Source: Thalassolituus hydrocarboniclasticus
GTDB taxonomy: Bacteria; Pseudomonadota; Gammaproteobacteria; Pseudomonadales; Oceanobacteraceae
Assembly (NCBI RefSeq): GCF_025345565.1
Contig: NZ_CP054475.1
Coordinates: 2,324,448 to 2,388,447 of the forward strand
Length of the DNA: 64,000 nucleotides
Direction: 5' to 3'
Part shown: one piece after another, positions 58,491 to 64,000 of the stretch
Layout of the letters: each line of letters opens with the position of its first letter
Numbering within the stretch: the stretch's first letter is position 1
Notes under the pieces: model-generated
The model's input: the letters and a program-made list of their open reading frames with translations, nothing else
The model's database searches: none
Told to the model about the DNA's origin: nothing
Made by a program: the position numbers and the translations under genes

Positions 58491-59825
58491 TTAACCCTCC
58501 GCCTGAATTCGGGTGAGATTTTTCCGCAGAATCGGACCGTATTCATATTTGCCCGGGCAAACAAAGCTGCACAGAGCCAGGTCTTCTTCATCCAGTTCCA
58601 GAGCGCCCAGATTGATGGCGGTATCCATATCTTCAACGATCAGCGCACGCAGCAGCTGGGTTGGCAGGATATCCAGCGGCATGATTTTCTCATACGCGCC
58701 CACCGGTACCATTGCACGCTCAGAACCATTGGTCGTGGTGGTGAAGGCAAAGGTTTTCTTCAGCAGTTTGGACAGGTAGATAGGCATTACCGAGAAGCGG
58801 TTAGCACCCGGAGTCAGGTAATGCAGCATCGGACGTTCACGCCCTTCGCGCAGTACAGAAACCTGATTGTGGTAACGACCCAGGAACTGGCTTTCGCCAG
58901 TGGCGGTACGGCCACCAAATACAGAACCGGAAATAAGGCGGTTCTCGCCATCGGCCAGCTCACCTTCAGTCAGCTGTGCCAGGCTGGCACCGACCTGAGT
59001 GCGGACCAGACGTGGTTGCTTAACCTGAGGACCGGCCAGAGAGATTACACGGTCAGTAAACAGTTTACCGGTGGTAAACAGCTGGCCCACAGCAATCACA
59101 TCCTGGTAACCAATGCTCCACACCACACGCTCTGCACTCACGGCAAACAGGGTATGAATATGAGTACCGGTCAGACCAGCCGGATGCGGACCAGCAAATT
59201 CTTCAGTGGTTTCAACACCAGCAGTCGGGATATTGGCTCCCGGCGCCTTGCAGACAAACAACGGACCTTCGGTCAGTTGCTTCAGCACGGTCAGACCGTT
59301 TTTAAAGGCTTCAGCCTGCTCGTTGATAAAGAGTTCCGGATTCGCCGCCAGCGGATTGGTATCCATGGCATTGACGAAAATCGCCTGTGCACGGGAGCCC
59401 GGCGCCGGAACTCGGGAAAACGGACGGGTACGCAGTGCCGTCCACAGTCCGGAATTCACCAGATTAGCCTGAACATCATCAGCAGACAGCGACGACAGTT
59501 GCTGCGGCGCATAACTCTGGAAGGTTTCTTCATCCGTGCCATCGACATCGATGACAATGGACTGGAATACCCGACGCTCACCACGGTTAATGGCTTTCAC
59601 CACACCGGCAGCAGGAGCTGTGTACTGAACACCTTCGGTTTTTTTATCGGTGAATAACACCTGGCCTTTCTTGACTCGATCACCTTCCTGTACGGCCATC
59701 GTTGGTTTCATACCAACGTAATCTGCTCCGAGTACAGCTACTTGCGTAACGGCACGCCCTGCAGAAATGACTTGTTCAGGAGTTCCGGTGATTGGTAAGT
59801 CGAGACCCTTCCTGATATTGATCAT
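58491..59825 (-). CDS. nqrA: Na+-NQR subunit A
   Basis: First subunit, involved in ubiquinone binding at the cytoplasmic side. The 444-residue protein shows the NqrA start [20 protein letters not shown] and [20 protein letters not shown], a biotinyl-like lead. Ends with [18 protein letters not shown]. Together with B-F it makes the sodium-pumping respiratory enzyme, the usual first complex in marine gammaproteobacteria. Ribosome site AGGCGT. Confidence 0.98.
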   Translation of the reverse strand: MINIRKGLDLPITGTPEQVISAGRAVTQVAVLGADYVGMKPTMAVQEGDRVKKGQVLFTDKKTEGVQYTAPAAGVVKAINRGERRVFQSIVIDVDGTDEETFQSYAPQQLSSLSADDVQANLVNSGLWTALRTRPFSRVPAPGSRAQAIFVNAMDTNPLAANPELFINEQAEAFKNGLTVLKQLTEGPLFVCKAPGANIPTAGVETTEEFAGPHPAGLTGTHIHTLFAVSAERVVWSIGYQDVIAVGQLFTTGKLFTDRVISLAGPQVKQPRLVRTQVGASLAQLTEGELADGENRLISGSVFGGRTATGESQFLGRYHNQVSVLREGRERPMLHYLTPGANRFSVMPIYLSKLLKKTFAFTTTTNGSERAMVPVGAYEKIMPLDILPTQLLRALIVEDMDTAINLGALELDEEDLALCSFVCPGKYEYGPILRKNLTRIQAEG

Positions 59826-59947
59826 ACGCCTCGCCTAATCACTGTTGCTTCCAAGGTCATTGCTTCCGGCGTGCAACAAAAGACGCACAACACTCCCTCT
59901 CATCAAGATTGCGGTACGTTCAGATGCTTTTTGCACAGGAAACAAGT

Positions 59948-59988
59948 ACTTGGACTCATTTTCCAAGTTAAAAATCGCGCTAAGTATA
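59948..59988 (-). promoter_or_regulatory. probable nqr promoter -10 and leader hairpin
   Basis: Minus-strand TATACT (59983-59988) is the best -10 candidate; the -35 is weak. Just downstream the leader can fold ACTTGGA-N7-TCCAAGT (59948-59968). The full leader from about 59976 to the ATG at 59825 is about 150 nt. No gene is seen in 59826-60095. Confidence 0.5.
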
Positions 59989-60100
59989 ATGACCGCTAAC
60001 GGATTAATCCACCGGTCATCCCGGCAATTGACTACCCCTTTTGGCTTATTCGTACCAGCAGCCCAAAACTGGTTAAAGCTTAGCCAATAAGCCAATAAAA

Positions 60101-60130
60101 AAAAGCCGCTGCAGAGGCAGCGGCTTTTTT
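60101..60130. terminator. Rho-independent terminator after the GAPDH gene
   Basis: AAAAGCCGCTGC / GCAGCGGCTTTT with an AGAG loop and flanking A- and T-runs. Confidence 0.93.
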
Positions 60131-60166
60131 ATGGAGCATTTAACATCCAATCCGGCTAAAGCTGGC

Positions 60167-61615
60167 TTACACCACTTTAGGGAAAGTCGGATACTCAACG
60201 CCACACACCTGCTGAGCAATACGCACAACCTGACGGCTGTAGCCGTACTCGTTGTCGTACCACACATACAGGTTAACGTGGTTACCGTTAACGATGGTTG
60301 CTTTGGCATCCACGATACCGGCATGGCTGTTACCCACGAAGTCGGTAGATACCACTTCAGGAGAGTTCACCCAGTCGATCTGTTTCTGCACTGCAGAGTG
60401 CAGAGACTGTTCACGCAGGTAGTTGTTCAGCTCTTCGACCGTGGTTTCTTTCTTCAGGTTCAGAGACAGAATCGCCATAGAAACGTTTGGCGTCGGAACA
60501 CGGATAGCATTACCGGTCAGCTTGCCTTTCAGGGCAGGCAGCGCCTTGGCAACGGCTTTCGCAGCGCCGGTTTCGGTAATAACCATGTTCAGTGGTGCAG
60601 AACGGCCACGACGGTCACCGCTGTGGTAGTTGTCGATCAGGTTCTGGTCATTGGTGTAGGAGTGAACGGTTTCAACGTGACCGCTGTTGATGCCATAAGC
60701 ATCATCCATCACTTTCAGTACCGGAGTAATGGCATTGGTGGTACAGGAAGCAGCAGACAGAATTTTGTCAGACTCTTCGATATCACCGTGGTTAATGCCG
60801 TATACGATGTTTTTCAGATCGCCTTTACCAGGTGCAGTCAGCAGTACACGGGCAGTACCTTTAGCCTGCAGATGCTGAGCCAGGCCAGCTTCGTCACGCC
60901 ATACACCAGTGTTATCGATAACCAGCGCGTTTTTGATGCCGTACTGGGTGTAATCGATTTCAGCCGGGTTGCCAGCGTAAATGATTTTGATGAAGTTACC
61001 GTTGGCGATCAGCGCTTCGTTTTCTGCATCCACGGTCAGGGTGCCACGGAAAGTACCGTGTACAGAATCACGACGCAGCAGAGAAGCACGCTTCACCAGG
61101 TCATCGCCTTTACCGCGACGAACAACAATAGCGCGCAGACGCAGACCACGGCCGCCACCGGATTTTTCAATCAGGATACGGGCCAGCAGACGACCGATAC
61201 GGCCAAAACCGTACAGAACCACATCACGGTTCTCTCCATCCGGCAGATCTTTGCCGATCACATCAGCCAGTTCGTCCTGCAGGAAGGTATTCAGATCACG
61301 GCCATTGCCTTCAGCGCGGAATTTAACCGCCAGCTTGCCGATATCGACATGGGCACGGCCCACATCCAGTTCGCTCAGCGCAGCCAGAACCGGGAAAGTG
61401 TCGTGTACAGACAGTTCCTGCTTTTCCATATGACGCACAAAACGGTGCGCTTTCAGCAGATCGATAACAGAACGGTTAATAACAGGACGTCCATAGATGG
61501 AAGTCACAACGTTCTTCTTGCGGTACATAGTACCAACCAGAGGAATCATAGATTCGGCGATGGCTTCACGGTCCATCCAGTCCTGCAAACAGGCTTCGCG
61601 CATGTCTTGGCTCAC
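60167..61615 (-). CDS. glyceraldehyde-3-phosphate dehydrogenase, long form
   Basis: NAD(P)-dependent phosphorylating GAPDH. The 482-residue protein has an extra N-terminal region of about 130 residues before the Rossmann motif YGFGRIGR (135-142); the catalytic site is SAASCTTNAIT (Cys291), and VHSYTNDQNLIDNYH is a family signature. This is the long type found next to mfd and nqr in Pseudomonas. The GTG start at 61615 has GGAAGG upstream. It probably serves gluconeogenesis or a secondary role while a shorter GAPDH sits elsewhere; that is inference. Confidence 0.96.
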   Translation of the reverse strand: MSQDMREACLQDWMDREAIAESMIPLVGTMYRKKNVVTSIYGRPVINRSVIDLLKAHRFVRHMEKQELSVHDTFPVLAALSELDVGRAHVDIGKLAVKFRAEGNGRDLNTFLQDELADVIGKDLPDGENRDVVLYGFGRIGRLLARILIEKSGGGRGLRLRAIVVRRGKGDDLVKRASLLRRDSVHGTFRGTLTVDAENEALIANGNFIKIIYAGNPAEIDYTQYGIKNALVIDNTGVWRDEAGLAQHLQAKGTARVLLTAPGKGDLKNIVYGINHGDIEESDKILSAASCTTNAITPVLKVMDDAYGINSGHVETVHSYTNDQNLIDNYHSGDRRGRSAPLNMVITETGAAKAVAKALPALKGKLTGNAIRVPTPNVSMAILSLNLKKETTVEELNNYLREQSLHSAVQKQIDWVNSPEVVSTDFVGNSHAGIVDAKATIVNGNHVNLYVWYDNEYGYSRQVVRIAQQVCGVEYPTFPKVV

Positions 61616-61659
61616 GGGTTCACCTTCCGTAAAAATCAGTGGGCAAATTCGGGGCGCAT

Positions 61660-61688
61660 ATTATGCCTGTATGTCAGACAATGCACAA
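61660..61688 (-). promoter_or_regulatory. promoter of the GAPDH gene
   Basis: On the minus strand, TTGTGC (61683-61688), 17 nt, then CATAAT (61660-61665); expected start about 61653, with a leader of about 38 nt. Confidence 0.65.
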
Positions 61689-61731
61689 ACCTGAGCGCAT
61701 TTCGCGGCGGCGACCATTATGCAGAGGTTCC

Positions 61732-61760
61732 TTAACAGCCCCCTGCCCTTTGGTTACACT
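61732..61760 (+). promoter_or_regulatory. promoter of mfd
   Basis: TTAACA (61732-61737), 17-nt spacer, TACACT (61755-61760); the ATG follows 35 nt downstream. The two divergent promoters here share about 180 nt. Confidence 0.7.
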
Positions 61761-61795
61761 AGCGCGCTTATTTTCTGACTGCCTGAGGAACCTGA

Positions 61796-64000
61796 ATGGT
61801 CAGCCCATTCCATCCGGAACTGCCCGCCAAAGCTGCCGAACGGCGCTTCTGGGGAAATCTGCATGGCGCCAGCCAGGCTCTGGCCATTGCCAGTGCAGCC
61901 AGCCAGCAACAGGGGCTGACGCTGGTGATCAGTGCCGATCCGGCCAGTGCGTTACGGCTGGAAGAAGAAATCCGCTTTTTTGCCAGCGACCTGACCGTAC
62001 TGCATTTCCCCGACTGGGAAATTCTGCCGTACGATGTGTTCTCGCCGCATCAGGACATCGTCTCCCAGCGGATCGCCACCTTAAGCCGCCTGCACGACCT
62101 GACACAGGGCGTGCTGATTCTGCCGGTCACTACCCTGCTGCACCGTCTGCCGCCGGCCAGCTTTTATCAGGGCCAGAGTTTTGCACTAGATATTGGCCAG
62201 ACCTTTAATGTCGACAACACCCGCCTGCAACTTGAGTCGGCCGGTTACCATTGTGTCGACACCGTTTACGAGCATGGCGAATTTGCCGTACGCGGTTCGA
62301 TTATCGACATCTTTCCGATGGGTCAGGACACCCCCTTCCGCATCGAATTATTCGATGACGAGATCGAAACCCTGCGTACCTTCGATCCGGAAACCCAGCG
62401 CACACTGGATAAAGTGGAGTCCATCCGCATTCTGCCGGCGCGTGAATTTCCGCTGAATACCGGTGCCATCCGCACCTTTAAAACCCGCTGGTTTGATTTT
62501 TTTGAGCACGACCCGAAAGCCTGCCCGGTGTACACCGACGTTTCTCAGGGCATTGCGCCGGCCGGTATCGAATATTATCTGCCGCTGTTTTTCAGTGAGG
62601 ACCTGGCCAGCTTTCTCGACTATTTGCCACGTAAAACCCTGGTGATTCACGATGCCCGGCTCGAGCAGGCAACCAACCAGTTCCGTAAAGACGCCGAACA
62701 GCGCTACGAAAGCCGCCGCTACGACCGCCTGCGTCCGGTACTGTCACCGTCACAATTGTTTTTATCCGCCGAGCAGTTATTTTCCGGTCTGAACGAATTC
62801 CCGCGTATTCAGTGGCAGGCCGATGCACCTCCGGAACGCGCCGGCAGCCAGCACTTTAATACGCAGGTGTTAAGCGACATCAGCGTCGATTCCCGTCTTG
62901 AGCAACCGCTGCAGCGCCTGCAGACCTGGCTGACAGACAACAAAGATCAGCGCGTGCTGTTCTGCGCCGAATCTGCCGGTCGCCGTGAAGCATTAAAAGA
63001 ATTACTCGGCCGCATTCAGCTGCGGCCGAAAGATCAGGACGGCTGGACTGACTTTATTACCGGCAGCGAGCCGCTGGGATTAATTGTTGGCCCGCTTGAT
63101 GATGGCGTCACCGTCAGCGACGGCCAGCAAACGCTGAGCATCATTACCGAAAATCAGTTATTCGGTCAGCGCATCCGCCAGACCCGCCGCCGCAGTAAAC
63201 AGAAAACCGATTCTGAACTGGTGATCCGCGATCTGTCAGAGCTGCAACCCGGCGCGCCGGTGGTGCACCTCGATCACGGCGTTGGTCGCTATCAGGGCTT
63301 ACAGACACTGGAAGCCGGCGGTCAGGTGAATGAATTTCTGGTGCTGGAATACGCCGGTAACGCCAAACTGTACGTGCCGGTTTCTGCCCTGCATTTAATT
63401 GCCCGCTACGGTGGCGCCGAACAGGGTGCGGCACCTCTGAATAAACTCGGCACCGATAAATGGGCGCAGGCGAAACGTAAAGCCGCCGAAAAAATCCGCG
63501 ATACTGCCGCCGAACTGCTGGATATTTATGCCCGCCGTGAAGCGCGTAAGGGCTTCGCCTTCAGCGGCCCGGATGAAGAGTACGAGCGTTTTTCCGCCGG
63601 TTTCCCGTTTGAGGAAACCCCGGATCAGCAGGCCGCCATCGATGCCGTCATTAACGATATGTGCTCGCCACGCCCCATGGACCGTCTGGTCTGTGGTGAC
63701 GTTGGTTTTGGTAAAACCGAAGTCGCCATGCGCGCAGCTTTTATGGCGGTGCAGAGCGACAAACAGGTGGCTGTGTTAGTGCCCACCACCCTGCTGGCGC
63801 AGCAGCATTATCAGAATTTTGCCGACCGCTTTGCCGAATGGCCGGTGAAGGTCGACGTACTGTCGCGCTTTAATTCCGCCAAAGAAACCCAGGCTGCCCT
63901 CGACCGTATGCTCGAAGGCAAAACCGATATTGTTGTCGGCACCCATAAACTGCTGCAGAAAGATGTGAAATTCGATCATCTGGGCCTGCTGATTATCGAC
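61796..64000 (+). CDS. mfd: transcription-repair coupling factor (5' part)
   Basis: Removes stalled RNA polymerase and recruits UvrA. The 735 codons in the window (61796-64000, frame open to the right edge) include the UvrB-homology region at the start (LPAKAAERRFWGNLHGASQA), FPDWEILPYDVFSPH and GSIIDIFP, the RNA-polymerase interaction domain (VVHLDHGVGRYQG to YVPVSALHLI), and the first translocase motif GDVGFGKTEVA (about 633-643) plus VLVPTTLLAQQHY. ATG 61796 has GAGGA 8 nt upstream. The C-terminal half is outside the window. Confidence 0.97.
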   Translation, partial: MVSPFHPELPAKAAERRFWGNLHGASQALAIASAASQQQGLTLVISADPASALRLEEEIRFFASDLTVLHFPDWEILPYDVFSPHQDIVSQRIATLSRLHDLTQGVLILPVTTLLHRLPPASFYQGQSFALDIGQTFNVDNTRLQLESAGYHCVDTVYEHGEFAVRGSIIDIFPMGQDTPFRIELFDDEIETLRTFDPETQRTLDKVESIRILPAREFPLNTGAIRTFKTRWFDFFEHDPKACPVYTDVSQGIAPAGIEYYLPLFFSEDLASFLDYLPRKTLVIHDARLEQATNQFRKDAEQRYESRRYDRLRPVLSPSQLFLSAEQLFSGLNEFPRIQWQADAPPERAGSQHFNTQVLSDISVDSRLEQPLQRLQTWLTDNKDQRVLFCAESAGRREALKELLGRIQLRPKDQDGWTDFITGSEPLGLIVGPLDDGVTVSDGQQTLSIITENQLFGQRIRQTRRRSKQKTDSELVIRDLSELQPGAPVVHLDHGVGRYQGLQTLEAGGQVNEFLVLEYAGNAKLYVPVSALHLIARYGGAEQGAAPLNKLGTDKWAQAKRKAAEKIRDTAAELLDIYARREARKGFAFSGPDEEYERFSAGFPFEETPDQQAAIDAVINDMCSPRPMDRLVCGDVGFGKTEVAMRAAFMAVQSDKQVAVLVPTTLLAQQHYQNFADRFAEWPVKVDVLSRFNSAKETQAALDRMLEGKTDIVVGTHKLLQKDVKFDHLGLLIID

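Noticed and set aside
60131-61735. 534-residue plus-strand frame opposite the GAPDH gene
   Set aside because: Shadow of a conserved gene with no promoter or ribosome site.

Overview
The window reads as a chromosomal segment of a marine-type gammaproteobacterium, probably from the Oceanospirillales/Pseudomonadales side. The support is its gene content: a mfd / long-form GAPDH / nqrABCDEF neighbourhood like that of Pseudomonas, guaBA, DUF3015 and DUF4105 proteins, an HD-GYP protein with a DUF3391-type N-terminus, trmA-dbpA, and a GC content in the fifties in most genes. No rRNA, tRNA, CRISPR array, prophage or intact insertion sequence was found. Most of the window is ordinary housekeeping DNA with many clean Rho-independent terminators.

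Layout. 1-2.8 kb: an envelope FKBP, an alpha/beta hydrolase, a DUF599 membrane protein, and a 67-codon basic small gene whose own reading frame contains a perfect terminator hairpin. 2.8-6 kb: an arsenic operon arsR-arsC-acr3-arsH plus a translationally coupled gene of unknown function, with the ArsR operator lying between the -35 and -10. 6-11.4 kb: a saccharopine-dehydrogenase-like protein, a RIO kinase, a cold-shock protein with a long leader, and a quinone-stress module (glutathionyl-hydroquinone reductase, DoxX, divergent LysR). 11.4-15.2 kb: MBL hydrolase, PadR repressor and a divergent 2,4-dienoyl-CoA reductase whose promoter is bracketed by two palindromes exactly 40 bp apart.

15.4-17.6 kb is the only clearly accessory patch. 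It holds a small membrane protein, an AT-rich orphan methyltransferase, a decayed second copy of the membrane protein gene, REP-like and tandem repeats, and a 25-bp near-copy of the guaA 3' end 110 bp beyond guaA, which looks like an attachment-site scar. 17.6-24.2 kb: guaBA, a lipoprotein hydrolase coupled to a DUF4105 protein, and a DUF3015 protein. 24.3-33.5 kb: xseA, an M23 peptidase with an overlapping small gene, an HD-GYP phosphodiesterase, two acyl-CoA thioesterases, trmA-dbpA and a GNAT acetyltransferase. 33.5-43.6 kb: a coupled sensor kinase / REC-EAL pair, a TSUP transporter, a protein resembling PD-(D/E)XK nucleases, an NCS2-type permease, sbcB and a lipoprotein hydrolase. 43.9-53.6 kb: a 908-residue DUF349 protein, a nitroreductase, a DUF4349 lipoprotein, two unknown proteins, an SDR, an MpaB-type oxygenase behind two strong palindromes, a lipoprotein and a fatty-acid desaturase. 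53.9-64 kb: the complete Na+-NQR operon (without apbE or nqrM directly after nqrF), the long GAPDH, and the first 735 codons of mfd.

Main themes are arsenic and quinone stress defence, fatty-acid metabolism, c-di-GMP signalling, purine synthesis and sodium-based respiration. The items most worth checking are the small gene with the internal terminator (2520-2723), the guaA-adjacent accessory patch, the PadR and ArsR operator layouts, and the paired palindromes ahead of the MpaB oxygenase gene. All domain and family names here come from reading the translated sequence, not from a search.
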